NCBI RefSeq assembly: GCF_036865545.1
Contig: NZ_CP142208.1
Coordinates: 2,542,001 to 2,606,000, forward strand
DNA length: 64,000 bases
Direction of reading: 5' to 3'
Source: Erwinia sp. E_sp_B01_1
Lineage (GTDB): Bacteria > Pseudomonadota > Gammaproteobacteria > Enterobacterales > Enterobacteriaceae
Shown in pieces: positions 39,480-50,974 of this stretch. Both the position numbers and the translations under genes were made by a program. Position 1 is the stretch's first letter. Each line of letters starts with the position of its first letter. Under the pieces are notes generated by a model. The model saw only the letters and a list, made by a program, of their open reading frames with translations. It made no database searches and had not been told where the DNA came from.

Positions 39480-40241
39480 TCACTTCTGTTCGCGTTGCTG
39501 GATCTCCTGTTCTTCCTTCGGCGGCACCGTCAGTGGTCCACAGTATCGCTGGACCAGCCAGGTCGCCAGCGTCACCAGTATCCAGCTGATCAGCGTGGAT
39601 GTAATCAGATCCTGTGGCCAGTGCATCCCCAAAACCAGACGACTTGCCATCACGCCCACTGCCCAGACCACCAGAATAGCAACGGTGACTACCCTGCGGC
39701 GTGGCCAGAGCAACCCAATCCCAAGCAGCGCCCAACTGGCAGCAAACATGGTGTGTCCTGAAGGGAAAGCATAGCCCGTTTCAAATTCCCAATGCTGTTT
39801 GAGCCAGTCCGGAAGCTGTGTATTTTCGATCAATGCATTGCGAACCAGCGTGCTGCGTTCTGCTCTTTTTTGATCGTAAAATGTTTTTTCATCCAGGCTG
39901 TGGTTTTGTTCAAGCCAGACCACATATGGACGGGCCTCCTGAACCTGCTCTTTAATAAAGGACTTGGTATACTGGCCGGTCAGGATCGCTGAAACCACGA
40001 TAATCAACAAAATCAGCGCAGGTTTAAAACGAAACCTCAGACACCACATAAACCAGGCGCTGAGAATGGCGCTGGTTAATACTCCCCAGGGGCTGGTTAC
40101 CGTCTCCGTCAGCCAGAAAAGAATTTTATGTCCTGTACCCATCTCTACCGGTTGCCAGTGCCAGCCAGAGATCCATACGCCTGCTGGCATAATCAGTAAT
40201 AACAGCGCACCCAAAGTGGTGCGGATAGCAATTTCTCTCAT
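39480..40241 (-). CDS. pgpB: Phosphatidylglycerophosphatase B
   Basis: 253-residue inner-membrane PAP2-family phosphatase that dephosphorylates phosphatidylglycerol phosphate and undecaprenyl pyrophosphate. Motifs in order: KEQVQEARP (C1), PSGHTMF (C2), and SRLVLGMHWPQDL (C3), with about six membrane segments. It is monocistronic, upstream of lapA on the same strand and divergent from ribA. Confidence 0.94.
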   Translation of the reverse strand: MREIAIRTTLGALLLLIMPAGVWISGWHWQPVEMGTGHKILFWLTETVTSPWGVLTSAILSAWFMWCLRFRFKPALILLIIVVSAILTGQYTKSFIKEQVQEARPYVVWLEQNHSLDEKTFYDQKRAERSTLVRNALIENTQLPDWLKQHWEFETGYAFPSGHTMFAASWALLGIGLLWPRRRVVTVAILVVWAVGVMASRLVLGMHWPQDLITSTLISWILVTLATWLVQRYCGPLTVPPKEEQEIQQREQK

Positions 40242-40472
40242 AGATCTCCAGTAACGGTTCAGGACTTGTGGTCAATTCTTGATATCTTTATGATTAAAAA
40301 TAATAACATACCCCTCAGGAAGGTGATAATTGTGCGGTATAACAACAATCGCTCTAACTGGTTTACCGCCCAGGCTCTGATTGTGGCAAAATACGTTTTA
40401 TGAATTGTGTCAGTTTGCTGACAGCGCGCTACCATGATGATAGCGCAACACTTGATGGTTCTGGAGAGTCAC

Positions 40473-41066
40473 ATGCAGCTTAAACGGGTAGCAGAAGCCA
40501 AACTGCCCACGCCATGGGGAGATTTCCTGATGGTTGGTTTTGAAGAACTGGCAACCGGTCACGATCATGTGGCTCTGGTTTATGGAGATATCAGCGACAG
40601 CGAAGCGGTGCTTGCTCGTGTTCATTCCGAGTGTCTTACCGGAGATGCCCTTTTCAGCCTGCGCTGTGATTGCGGCTTTCAGCTCGAAACCGCCCTGAAT
40701 CATATTGCAGAAGAGGGCCGGGGCGTGCTCTTGTACCATCGTCAGGAAGGTCGCAATATTGGCCTGTTGAACAAAATCCGCGCCTATGCGCTGCAGGATA
40801 AAGGCTATGACACCGTGGAGGCCAATCATCAGTTAGGCTTCGCAGCCGATGAGCGTGATTTCACCTTGTGCGCGGATATGTTCAAACTGCTGGGCGTTAA
40901 TGAAGTCCGCCTGCTGACCAATAATCCCCGTAAGGTAGAAATCCTTAGCGAGGCTGGCATCAACATTGTTGAGCGCGTGCCGTTGATTGTCGGGCGTAAT
41001 CCTGAAAATGCTCACTACCTGGATACCAAGGCGGCCAAAATGGGCCACCTGCTGTCAAAGGACTGA
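40473..41066 (+). CDS. ribA: GTP cyclohydrolase II
   Basis: 197-residue zinc enzyme of the first committed riboflavin step. The zinc cysteines are Cys54, Cys65 and Cys67 in [18 protein letters not shown], with the GTP site [11 protein letters not shown]. The start at 40473 fits the family N-terminus and has GGAG upstream; the frame opens 13 codons earlier without support. It is monocistronic. Confidence 0.96.
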   Translation: MQLKRVAEAKLPTPWGDFLMVGFEELATGHDHVALVYGDISDSEAVLARVHSECLTGDALFSLRCDCGFQLETALNHIAEEGRGVLLYHRQEGRNIGLLNKIRAYALQDKGYDTVEANHQLGFAADERDFTLCADMFKLLGVNEVRLLTNNPRKVEILSEAGINIVERVPLIVGRNPENAHYLDTKAAKMGHLLSKD

Positions 41067-41085
41067 GTCTGTACCAGGTATAAAA

Positions 41086-41113
41086 AAAGGGCCGATAAGA
41101 ATCGGCCCTTTTT
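41086..41113. terminator. Bidirectional terminator between ribA and acnA
   Basis: AAAGGGCCGAT-AAGA-ATCGGCCCTTT with two further Ts on the plus strand and a long A run on the other side, 20 bases after the ribA stop and 19 before the acnA stop. Confidence 0.85.
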
Positions 41114-41131
41114 AATTTGTGCTTATGCCTG

Positions 41132-43818
41132 CTATTTGTCACCCAGCATGTTACGGATGACATAGTGCAGGATGCCATCATTCTGGTAGTAGGTCAGCTC
41201 ATTACCCGTGTCGATGCGGCAGCGAGCCGCCAGGGCCTCTTTGCGCCCATCCGGGTAAGTCAGCGTCACATTGACCGTTCCGCCTGGCTTCAACAGCGTC
41301 AGATCCTCAACGTCAATCTGTTCATCCCCGGTTAGCCCCAGCGTTTTACGGGTGACGTTTTGAGGGAATTCCAACGGAAGGATACCCATACCGATCAGAT
41401 TTGAACGGTGAATTCGCTCAAAGGATTCTGCGATAACTACCCGTACGCCTAACAGGCGTGGCCCTTTAGCAGCCCAGTCACGGCTTGACCCCGAACCATA
41501 CTCTTTACCGGCAATCACGGCTAAGGGCACAGACTGCTGCTGATATTTCATTGCGGCGTCATAAATGGCCAGTTGCTCATTACCAGGGACAAACCGTGTT
41601 ATGCCCCCTTCAATCCCCGGCACCATCTCGTTACGGATACGGATATTGGCGAAGGTTCCCCGCATCATCACTTCATGATTGCCCCTGCGTGAACCATAAG
41701 AGTTGAAATCTCCGCGCTCCACGCCATGTTTCTGCAGATATCGACCGGCAGGGCTTTCCGCTTTGATACTCCCCGCAGGCGAAATATGATCCGTTGTGAC
41801 TGAATCTCCCAGCATCGCCAGGATGCGTGCGCCCCTGATGTCTTTCACAGGCTCCGGCTCTCTGCCCATCTCATCGAAGAACGGAGAGAGACGAATGTAG
41901 GTTGATCCCTGATCCCAGTCATAGGTTGCGGCTTCGCTGACTTTGATTTCCTGCCATTCAGGCGTGCCTTCAAACACTTCGGCATACTCTTTGTGGAACA
42001 TATCTGTGGAGACCAACTGTACGGCCTCAGCGATCTCTTCCGGAGAAGGCCAGATATCTTTCAGATACACCGGCTTGCCAGCATGATCCTGGCCGATGGG
42101 ATCCCGTTGCAGGTTAATATTCATATTTCCGGCCAGCGCATAGGCCACCACCAGCGGCGGCGAAGCCAGCCAGTTGGTTTTGACATAAGGATGAATACGC
42201 CCTTCAAAATTACGGTTACCGGACAGCACGGCACCCACCGTCAGATCGCCCTTTTTGATGGCGCTTTCAATCTCGTCCGGCAGCGGGCCGGAGTTACCGA
42301 TACAGGTTGTGCAGCCATATCCCACCAGGTTAAAGCCCAGCTTGTCGAGCCAGGGCGTTAACCGCGCCGTTGCCAGATAGTCTGAAACCACTTTAGACCC
42401 CGGCGCCAGAGAAGCTTTTACCCAGGGCTGACGTTTAAGGCCCAGAGTGACCGCTTTTTTTGCCAGCAAACCCGCAGCCATCAACACGCTGGGATTAGAA
42501 GTGTTGGTACAGGAAGTAATAGCGGCGATCACCACCGCCCCATCATCCAGCGTATATTCCTGACCCGTTTTACTTTCGGTGTAATTTACCGCTTTATGCT
42601 GTTTTTGTGCCTGATTGACCTCAAGCTCATTGCTTGCCTGAAAAGCTTGCGGAACATCACCCAGTGAGACACGATCCTGAGGACGTTTAGGGCCGGCAAG
42701 GCTGGCTTCCACCTCATTCATATCCAGAGCGAGAGAGCTGGTAAACACTGGCTCATCGCCTGTGTTACGCCACAATCCCTGAGCTTTGGCATACTCCTCT
42801 ACCAGCGCAACCTGTTCACTGCTTCGCCCGGTCAGCGTCATATAGCCCAGCGTAACGTCATCCAGCGGGAAGAACCCACAGGTAGCACCATATTCAGGCG
42901 CCATGTTGGCAATAGTGGCGCGATCCGCCAGCGGTAAGTCGTCCAGGCCATCACCGTAAAATTCGACAAATTTGCCCACAACGCCATGTTTACGCAGCAT
43001 CTGGGTTACCGTCAGGACTAAGTCAGTGGCGGTGATCCCGGGTTTCAGTTTTCCGGTCAGCTTAAAACCTACAACGTCAGGGATAAGCATTGATACAGGC
43101 TGGCCCAGCATGGCTGCTTCCGCCTCAATCCCCCCACTCCCCATCCAAGTACCCCCAGCGCGTTGATCATAGTGGTATGCGAATCTGTACCGACCAGGGT
43201 ATCGGGATAGGCCATCTCTTCGCCATCCAGCGTTTCATGCCATACGGCTTTGCCAAGATATTCAAGATTGACCTGATGACAGATGCCGGTGCCCGGCGGA
43301 ACAACGCTGAACTTATTAAACGCTTTTTGCCCCCAGCGCAGAAAAACATATCGCTCATGATTACGTTCCATTTCAAGGCGCACGTTCTCTTCAAACGCAT
43401 CATCATCCCCAAAATGATCTACGGTCACTGAGTGGTCAATAACCAGGTCTACCGGTGAGAGAGGGTTAACTTTTGCCACATCCCCGCCCAGTCGCGCCAC
43501 GGCCTCACGCATGGCAGCAAGATCGACAACTGCCGGAACGCCGGTAAAGTCCTGCATTAATACGCGGGCAGGACGATAAGCAATTTCCCGATCGGCATGC
43601 GCCTTTTCAAGCCAGCCGGCCAGTGCGACGATATCCTCTTCGGTTACTGAGACGCCATCCTGCCAGCGAAGCAGGTTTTCCATCAGAACTTTAAGAGATT
43701 TGGGCAGGCGGGAAAGGTCACCAAGCTGTTCTGCAGCACGGGGAAGGCTGTAATAATTATAACGTTGGCCTTTAACATCCAGTGTAGCCCTGGTTTTATT
43801 TTGTAGGGTAGACGACAT
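41132..43818 (-). pseudogene. acnA: Aconitate hydratase A with a one-base frameshift
   Basis: Two overlapping frames together give a complete AcnA of about 890 residues. The N-terminal part runs from 43818 through [15 protein letters not shown] and GWGVGG, then shifts. The C-terminal part resumes with [14 protein letters not shown] and includes the cluster cysteines in SCTNTSNPS and [10 protein letters not shown] and the [13 protein letters not shown] loop. The break is at a run of six Cs (43130-43135); seven would restore the frame. Everything else is full length. AcnA is the stress-resistant TCA-cycle aconitase; loss would leave AcnB. AGGAGG precedes the ATG. Real mutation versus sequencing error cannot be settled here. 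Confidence 0.9.
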
Positions 43819-43950
43819 CACTCCTCCTTCATTGATCTCAAATTATAACCTGAGTAATTACAGGGTCTGATTTAAAGATAGTACAAACTGAAGGTAACGT
43901 TTTGATAACAACACGGAATGACAACACCTGAAACACTCTGCAAAAACAAA

Positions 43951-43985
43951 AACGCCCCGCGGAAAGTGCCAGCGGGGCGTTTTTT
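43951..43985. terminator. Strong hairpin between ymiC and acnA
   Basis: AACGCCCCGC and GCGGGGCGTT with an eleven-base loop, Ts on the plus side and GTTTTTGTTTTT on the minus side. On the minus strand it would end transcripts from ymiC before they enter acnA, about 130 bases ahead of the acnA start. Confidence 0.8.
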
Positions 43986-44013
43986 AAAATTCTGTATAAT
44001 AAATCAGGCGTTA

Positions 44014-44106
44014 TTAACGCATCATCAGACCGACCCAGACAGCACTGGTCCAGAATAAGGCTGAAAAAGTCCAGGTACTAAACCAGGTCATTTGAGTTAA
44101 ATTCAT
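44014..44106 (-). CDS. ymiC: Small membrane protein YmiC
   Basis: 30 residues, MNLTQMTWFSTWTFSALF then WTSAVWVGLMMR: one amphipathic or membrane helix rich in Trp and Phe. GAGGG lies six bases upstream of the ATG. It matches by position the tiny gene upstream of acnA in E. coli and, as far as I recall, its character. Function unknown. Confidence 0.7.
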   Translation of the reverse strand: MNLTQMTWFSTWTFSALFWTSAVWVGLMMR

Positions 44107-44297
44107 TTTTGCCCTCACCCAGGTCTTCGCGACCAAAAGCGTACATCTTAAAAACCCTCGCCAGGCGATCGGGTTTCACCGTTTTTCAAAGAATTACAGT
44201 TTTCAGGCAGTAAAGTGCCCGGCCAGATGAAGGTGGCCAATATACTTAATATTATTCGTTTTTATCATCACGCCCGACCCGTGCAGTCGGAATATAA

Positions 44298-44474
44298 CTA
44301 ATCGTTAAAAGCTGGCGATTTTTTATCAATCATGGAATCAATAAAATTGCGCTGCAGTTCACTCAGGCCCCATGAGTCCGGAATAGCGACATCATGAGTG
44401 GTTTTCGATTTACAATACTGCTCTTTCATTTTGCTGGTTGTTTGTGGTTTTTCATTAACACTCTGGAAATGCAT
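44298..44474 (-). CDS. yciX: Small protein YciX
   Basis: 58-residue soluble protein starting MHFQSVNEK and containing AIPDSWGLSELQRNFIDSM. Its ATG follows the ymiA stop by two bases (TAATAATG), with GGGGG seven bases upstream, so the two are coupled. Its place matches the ymiA-yciX operon of E. coli. Function unknown; the upstream in-frame start at 44495 lies within ymiA and is not favoured. Confidence 0.65.
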   Translation of the reverse strand: MHFQSVNEKPQTTSKMKEQYCKSKTTHDVAIPDSWGLSELQRNFIDSMIDKKSPAFND

Positions 44475-44476
44475 TA

Positions 44477-44635
44477 TTACCCCCACATATGCCAAATCAT
44501 TACTGCAACACCAATCCAGAACAGCGCTGAGCCAGCGAATACCGCCAACCAGGCTTTGCGTTTCAGATTGCTGGTACGCTGAGCCTTAAGGGTCTTTTGA
44601 CCAAAACCGGTTTGTACTGAAAGTCTGGTAGCCAT
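44477..44635 (-). CDS. ymiA: Small membrane protein YmiA
   Basis: 52 residues: a basic N-terminus, KRKAWLAVFAGSALFW and a single membrane helix ending HMWG, the recognisable YmiA C-terminal half. It is the first gene of a short unit with yciX between cysB and acnA, as in E. coli. Function unknown. Confidence 0.8.
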   Translation of the reverse strand: MATRLSVQTGFGQKTLKAQRTSNLKRKAWLAVFAGSALFWIGVAVMIWHMWG

Positions 44636-45140
44636 AGTTTTTGATAATCACTCTCATTGTAAACGATTGTTTTAACCAATCAGAAATTAGGATGAATCCT
44701 AAACATTATCGTATGGGAAATCCAGTAATTTTTATTGAACACAACGATTAATGGCATTTATCAAACAAGAAAAACTATAATGATTGTCATTAACCAAACT
44801 TAACTCAATTTATTATCTTTTAAGCCAAATTACTTATGTAAACCTCCTTTTCAGATCCATTTTTTACTGGGGTCTTCTTTGCCTCCCCTCTGAAAGCGCC
44901 CGTCTCAGCCACTTGATAACCAGAGTATGAGAATCATCCTAACCTTTCGCAAAGTCTGTCCGTTAAAAGTGTGTGTTGTTTCTCATTTAATGAATAACAA
45001 TGAAAAAACATGTGATACACGTTTCATTTACGTCAAAATAATTAAAAGGTTTTATCGATTAGAGTAATAGAAAGGGCCATTTAGATAATAGAGGCCGCTA
45101 TTACGGCCTCATACAGGAGAGTGATTTTTACAGCGAGGCG
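44636..45140. other. AT-rich region between cysB and ymiA
   Basis: 505 bases, with no credible ORF. It holds a Fur-like box (44776-44794), two weaker AT-rich similar stretches near 44645 and 44930, and the cysB terminator hairpin at the right end (GAGGCCG/CGGCCTC, 45091-45110, with TATTAT following on the minus strand). Confidence 0.6.
44776..44794 (-). promoter_or_regulatory. Fur-like box upstream of ymiA-yciX
   Basis: TATAATGATTGTCATTAAC matches the 19-base Fur consensus at 15 positions, about 140 bases before the ymiA start. It would make this small-protein unit iron-responsive; no promoter elements were assigned with confidence. Confidence 0.5.
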
Positions 45141-46118
<978 letters not shown>

Positions 46119-46319
46119 TCATTCCATCTGAGGTTTGAAGCGACGCGCCGAACACCTGCCGGTGCAGGAAGCGGTGAAACCGCTGCAGCACTGAAAGATC
46201 CGGTCTAATGCGATTTAATACTAAGGAAAGGGGTATTTATAACAACTATACCAAATACAGGTCAGATGTATAGCATGGCAGGCATTTAAGGAAGGGCCAG
46301 CGAACGCCGGCCCATCTGA

Positions 46320-49034
46320 TTACTTTTTAGCGGCTTTCTCTGCAGCGGCTTTTTTTGCAGGTGCTTTAGCCTTAGTGGCTTTTGCAGTGGCAGCTTTACC
46401 AGCAGAAGCTTTAGTGGAAGTTGTTTTAGCCGTTGAGGCTTTGGTGGCAACTTCCCATTTCCCATCGACATAAAACGCTGACCAGCCTGTAGCCTTACCC
46501 TCTTTCTCGGTACTGACATACTGCTGTTTAGTTTTACGGCTGAAGCGGACAACCGCTTTGTTGCCCTCTTCATCACTGACGGGGGCATCGGCCAGATAGC
46601 TCAGTTTTTCCGGCAGACGATCGCGGAAGCGCTGAAGCTCTTCCACCAGCGGCGCACGGGTTTCCCTGGATTTAGGGAAAGTATTCGCCGCGAGGAAGAC
46701 ACCGGCGGCACCATCACGCAGTACAAAATAAGCGTCTGACTTTTCACAAGTCAGTTCAGGCAGCGGCACCGGATCTTCTTTCGGCGGAGCTACATCGCCA
46801 TTGCGCAGGATCTTACGGGTGTTTTTACAGTCGTCATTGGTGCAGGCCATGTACTTACCAAAACGTCCCATTTTAAGGTGCATTTCAGAACCACACTTCT
46901 CGCACTCCACTATCGGGCCGTCATAGCCTTTGATGCGGAATTCACCCTGCTCAATTTCGTAACCGTCGCAACCGGGGTTATTACCGCAGACGTGCAGCTT
47001 GCGCTGGTTGTCGATCAGATAACTGTCCATAGCCGTGCCGCACTTCTGGCAGCGGCGACGGGCACGAAGGGCGTTAGTTTCAGCATCTTCCCCTTCCAGA
47101 ATATTCAGTACTTCATTTTCTGGGATCAGGTTAATGGTCTGTTTGCAGCGCTCTTTCGGCGGTAAAGCGTAGCCGGAGCAGCCCAGGAACACGCCAGTGC
47201 TCGCCGTGCGGATCCCCATTTTACGGCCACAGGTCGGGCAGTCGATGGAGGTAAGGATCATCTGGTTGGGCTGCATTCCGCCCTCTTCCGGATCTTTATC
47301 CGCTATCTCCAGCTGCTGGCTGAAATCGGCAAAGAACTGGTCCAGCACGCCTTTCCACTGCGCTTCGTTGTTGGCAACCTTATCGAGGTTGTCTTCCATA
47401 TGCGCAGTAAAATCGTAATTCATCAACTCGCGGAAGTTTTCTTCCAGACGATCGGTAACGATTTCACCCATTTTCTCCGCATAGAAACGACGGCTCTCAA
47501 CACGAACATAGCCGCGATCCTGAATGGTTGAGATGATTGAAGCATAGGTGGAAGGACGACCAATACCGCGTTTTTCCAGCTCACGTACCAGCGAGGCTTC
47601 ACTGAAGCGTGCCGGTGGTTTGGTAAAGTGCTGGCTTGGTTTCAACTGTTGCAGGCTGAGCTCTTCGCCCACTTCTACCGGCGGCAAGGTACGATCTTCA
47701 TCACCTTTGCGCAGTGCCGGCATGACCTTAGTCCAGCCATCAAAGCGCAGTGTGCGGCCTTTTGCTTTGAGTTTGAACTCCCCTGCCGCTACGGTCAGCG
47801 TGGTGGAGTCATACTGGGCTGGCATCATCTGACAGGCAACAAACTGACGCCAGATCAGCTGATAAAGCTTCTGCGCATCGGCTTCCATATCTTTCAGTTG
47901 TTCAGCTACTACAGCCACATCAGAAGGACGGATGGCTTCGTGCGCTTCCTGAGAATTATCTTTGCTGGTATAGACGTTCGCCGCTTTCGGCAGATATTTA
48001 CTGCCAAACTCATCTTCAATATAGCCGCGCACCATGCTGACCGCATCCTGACTCAGATTGGTCGAATCGGTACGCATATAAGTGATATGACCGGCTTCAT
48101 ACAGACGCTGCGCCATCATCATGGTTTTCTTCACGCCGTAGCCCAGACGAGTACTGGCCGCCTGCTGCAGGGTGGAGGTGATGTAAGGCGCGCCAGGCTT
48201 GCTGCTGGTTGGCTTGTCTTCACGATCGGCCACCACATAACGGGCTTTTTCCAGCAGGCTGACAGCGGCATGAGTCTGATCGCCGTTAACCGGACGGAAT
48301 GGCTTGTCATGCTGATGCGTCACTTCCATCGGCAGGCCAGTGCCTTTCGGTGTATTCAGATCGGCATGCAGTTCCCAGTACTCTTCTGGCACGAACGCTT
48401 TAATTTCGCGCTCACGCTCAACCACCAGACGCACGGCCACTGACTGCACGCGCCCTGCTGAGAGACCACGGGCAATTTTTTTCCACAGCAGCGGGGAGAC
48501 CATATAGCCTACCACGCGGTCCATGAAGCGACGGGCCTGCTGTGCATTTACCCGATCGATATTCAGTTCGCCCGGCTTTTCAAAAGCCTGACGAATCGCA
48601 TTTTTTGTGATTTCGTTAAAGACTACGCGGCTGAAGCGCGAATCATCACCACCGATAACTTCCCGCAGGTGCCAGGCAATGGCTTCCCCTTCGCGGTCGA
48701 GATCCGTTGCGAGATAGATATGGTCAGCATTTTCTGCCAGGGCTTTCAGCTCTGCCACCACTTTTTCTTTGCCCGGCAGAATCTGGTAATTCGCTTCCCA
48801 TCCATGAAAAGGATCGACGCCCATACGGTTGACTAACGCCGTTTTTTCGTCCTTTTTCACTTTTTTGGCTGGTTTACTGGTTGTAGAGTCAGCGCTCTTT
48901 TTAACTGTTGATCCACTGGTCGGCAAATCACGGATATGGCCGACGCTGGACTTAACCACGTAGTCATTTCCGAGATATTTATTGATTGTTTTGGCTTTTG
49001 CCGGGGACTCAACTATTACGAGAGCTTTTCCCAT
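46320..49034 (-). CDS. topA: DNA topoisomerase I with a lysine/alanine-rich C-terminal tail
   Basis: 904 residues (E. coli 865). Toprim domain with [11 protein letters not shown] at the start and [11 protein letters not shown], the catalytic tyrosine in [13 protein letters not shown], and C-terminal zinc-binding domains with several CxxC pairs (for example [23 protein letters not shown]). After [12 protein letters not shown], where the E. coli protein all but ends, comes a tail of about 40 residues made almost entirely of Lys, Ala, Thr and Ser, like histone H1-type tails. The start at 49034 (MGKALVIVE) has AAAGGT upstream; a longer frame to 49124 lacks similarity. Confidence 0.96.
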   Translation of the reverse strand: MGKALVIVESPAKAKTINKYLGNDYVVKSSVGHIRDLPTSGSTVKKSADSTTSKPAKKVKKDEKTALVNRMGVDPFHGWEANYQILPGKEKVVAELKALAENADHIYLATDLDREGEAIAWHLREVIGGDDSRFSRVVFNEITKNAIRQAFEKPGELNIDRVNAQQARRFMDRVVGYMVSPLLWKKIARGLSAGRVQSVAVRLVVEREREIKAFVPEEYWELHADLNTPKGTGLPMEVTHQHDKPFRPVNGDQTHAAVSLLEKARYVVADREDKPTSSKPGAPYITSTLQQAASTRLGYGVKKTMMMAQRLYEAGHITYMRTDSTNLSQDAVSMVRGYIEDEFGSKYLPKAANVYTSKDNSQEAHEAIRPSDVAVVAEQLKDMEADAQKLYQLIWRQFVACQMMPAQYDSTTLTVAAGEFKLKAKGRTLRFDGWTKVMPALRKGDEDRTLPPVEVGEELSLQQLKPSQHFTKPPARFSEASLVRELEKRGIGRPSTYASIISTIQDRGYVRVESRRFYAEKMGEIVTDRLEENFRELMNYDFTAHMEDNLDKVANNEAQWKGVLDQFFADFSQQLEIADKDPEEGGMQPNQMILTSIDCPTCGRKMGIRTASTGVFLGCSGYALPPKERCKQTINLIPENEVLNILEGEDAETNALRARRRCQKCGTAMDSYLIDNQRKLHVCGNNPGCDGYEIEQGEFRIKGYDGPIVECEKCGSEMHLKMGRFGKYMACTNDDCKNTRKILRNGDVAPPKEDPVPLPELTCEKSDAYFVLRDGAAGVFLAANTFPKSRETRAPLVEELQRFRDRLPEKLSYLADAPVSDEEGNKAVVRFSRKTKQQYVSTEKEGKATGWSAFYVDGKWEVATKASTAKTTSTKASAGKAATAKATKAKAPAKKAAAEKAAKK

Positions 49035-49432
49035 ATTTACCTTTACCTGATTAAAACATCCGAGAGTAAATTGTGCCGTTTGCCGGGGCAAGCGCGTCGC
49101 TACCACCGGGGAAGAAGTTTTCAACCCGGTGATTTTCTGCCCTGTTGGCTTCCCTTGCTCTGGGATCCAACCTGCTGATTAACGACACCTTTTACAACCT
49201 GTTCTGTGCATTTCAAACATTGCGTAAAGCTAGTTTTACGCCCGGAACCCGAAACGCCCACACTGTACCTGATAAAATCTGATACGCAACTTAATTAGCA
49301 TCTGCGCAGGGTTTACGCCAGAAAGTACGGCAAAAAGAGTTACCTGGCGCATGCCTGCACAAAGAATGTGGTTTTGTCATGTGCGGACGTAATATACTCT
49401 TTTTTCCACGCGTACTATAAAGGAGGGAAAAC
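49035..49432. other. Divergent control region of topA and yciN
   Basis: 398 bases with no gene. It contains a perfect inverted repeat GCGTAAA-6-TTTACGC at 49222-49241, of unknown meaning, and a TATACT box near 49394 ahead of yciN. The multiple topA promoters known in E. coli should lie here, but I could not assign them. Confidence 0.5.
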
Positions 49433-49681
49433 GTGAATCAGACCCAGACTATAAATCGTGACAGCCTTTTAAGCATCGCCAACGAGATGTTGGTCAGCCA
49501 CAAGGACTACTTCGTGGGAGTGAAAGCCACGGATGTTGAACAAAAAGGGGACGTTTTGATTTTCAGGGGGGATTATTTTCTGGACCAACAAGGTTTACCG
49601 GGTGAGAAAAGTAGGGTGGTTTTTAACCTTTTCAAATTTCTCGCCGTCGAACTCTCCCCTCGTTATCAGCTGGATAAGTAG
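49433..49681 (+). CDS. yciN: Small protein YciN
   Basis: 82-residue cytoplasmic protein that matches YciN along its length (GDYFLDQQGLP, VVFNLFK, final segment YQLDK). Function unknown. It starts with GTG behind a strong AAGGAGGG. It is convergent with sohB, 26 bases between stops. Confidence 0.88.
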   Translation: MNQTQTINRDSLLSIANEMLVSHKDYFVGVKATDVEQKGDVLIFRGDYFLDQQGLPGEKSRVVFNLFKFLAVELSPRYQLDK

Positions 49682-49707
49682 CGCCCGTTAACCGGGCGCA
49701 AAAGAGA

Positions 49708-50757
49708 TCACAACAGCGGCTTTTCGCCACGCTGCCAGAGACGCAGCAGCAAAGCTTCTGCGCTGCCTGCCGCGCTCTGTGTGAAGCGGTCCATCATCTT
49801 TTTGCGGCGGCTGTACTTCACGGCGATCACTTCATGGCTGACCATCTGATCGATGATTAAATCATCGCTGGTACCCACAGCATCAATCAGTCCGTTCTCC
49901 AGTGCCTGGGTGCCAAACCAGTGTTCGCCAGTCGCCACTTTGTCGATGTCCAGCGTCGGACGCATCTGATGGACGAACTGTTTGAATAACAGGTGAGTTT
50001 CATTCAGGTCTTGCTGGAATTTTTCCCGTCCCTGTTCGGTGTTTTCACCAAACAACGTCAGGGTGCGTTTGTATTCGCCGGCGGTGTGCAATTCGACGTC
50101 GATTTCATTACGCTTCAGCAGGCGGTTAAAGTTTGGGATCTGCGCAACCACACCAATAGAGCCAACGATCGAAAACGGGGCTGCCACAATACGGTCGGCC
50201 ACACAGGCCATCATATAGCCACCGCTGGCTGCCACTTTGTCGACGGCTACCGTCAGGCGGATGCCTTTATCCCGCAGGCGCTGCAATTGTGATGAGGCCA
50301 GGCCATAACCGTGAACCACTCCGCCAGGGCTTTCAAGGCGCAGTAAAACCTGATCTTCAGGCTTAGCCACGGCCATCACTGCGGAAATTTCCTCGCGCAG
50401 CGAGCTGACTTCGTGTGCATCCATGCTGCCTTTAAAATCCAGCACGAACAGCGTTGGCTTACCCGTAGAATTAGTCAGGCCCTGCTTCGCCCGCTGCTTA
50501 GCGGTTTTGGCCTCCAGCTTCTCTTTCTTCTTTTTCTCTTTGTGCCACAGTTTTTGATCCTGATGCTTCATTTTGGCCAGCATCATCTCATCTTTCATCT
50601 CCTGATAATTATCACCGAGATGCGTCAGCTTCAACTGACCGTTCTGGACGCGTTTTCGCATTGCCAGATTAGTGATCAGCACCGCAATCACGGCAATGGC
50701 AATCACAACGGTGACCACTTTGGCCAGAAAAAGCCCATAATAAGAGAGTAATTCCAC
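49708..50757 (-). CDS. sohB: Inner-membrane S49 peptidase SohB
   Basis: 349 residues, the E. coli length: an N-terminal membrane anchor (about 7-32), a long charged coiled-coil, then the signal-peptide-peptidase-like domain with the nucleophile Ser178 in KVAASGGYMMACVADRI. It acts on the periplasmic side of the membrane; a multicopy suppressor of degP loss in E. coli. It is monocistronic. Confidence 0.95.
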   Translation of the reverse strand: MELLSYYGLFLAKVVTVVIAIAVIAVLITNLAMRKRVQNGQLKLTHLGDNYQEMKDEMMLAKMKHQDQKLWHKEKKKKEKLEAKTAKQRAKQGLTNSTGKPTLFVLDFKGSMDAHEVSSLREEISAVMAVAKPEDQVLLRLESPGGVVHGYGLASSQLQRLRDKGIRLTVAVDKVAASGGYMMACVADRIVAAPFSIVGSIGVVAQIPNFNRLLKRNEIDVELHTAGEYKRTLTLFGENTEQGREKFQQDLNETHLLFKQFVHQMRPTLDIDKVATGEHWFGTQALENGLIDAVGTSDDLIIDQMVSHEVIAVKYSRRKKMMDRFTQSAAGSAEALLLRLWQRGEKPLL

Positions 50758-50974
50758 TCATTCCGCCTTATTTAACATCGAATTAGAACAGCAGCTATTG
50801 TAACCGAGTCGCTGGCTGGCGTCGCCCGAATCCCGCCTCCTGCGCACGGTTTTACCTTTACTGAACGTTGAACTGCTCTCTGTTTTAGGGCATAAAGCAC
50901 ATTATTGATTGCGGGCAAAGGCTTACGGCACCGCATGCCGTAACCAAACCCCCACAGCGCCAGAGGACATCAAC

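Noticed and set aside
47628..48443. 271-codon ORF antisense to topA
   Set aside because: Mirror frame of a conserved gene with high codon bias; protein looks random.
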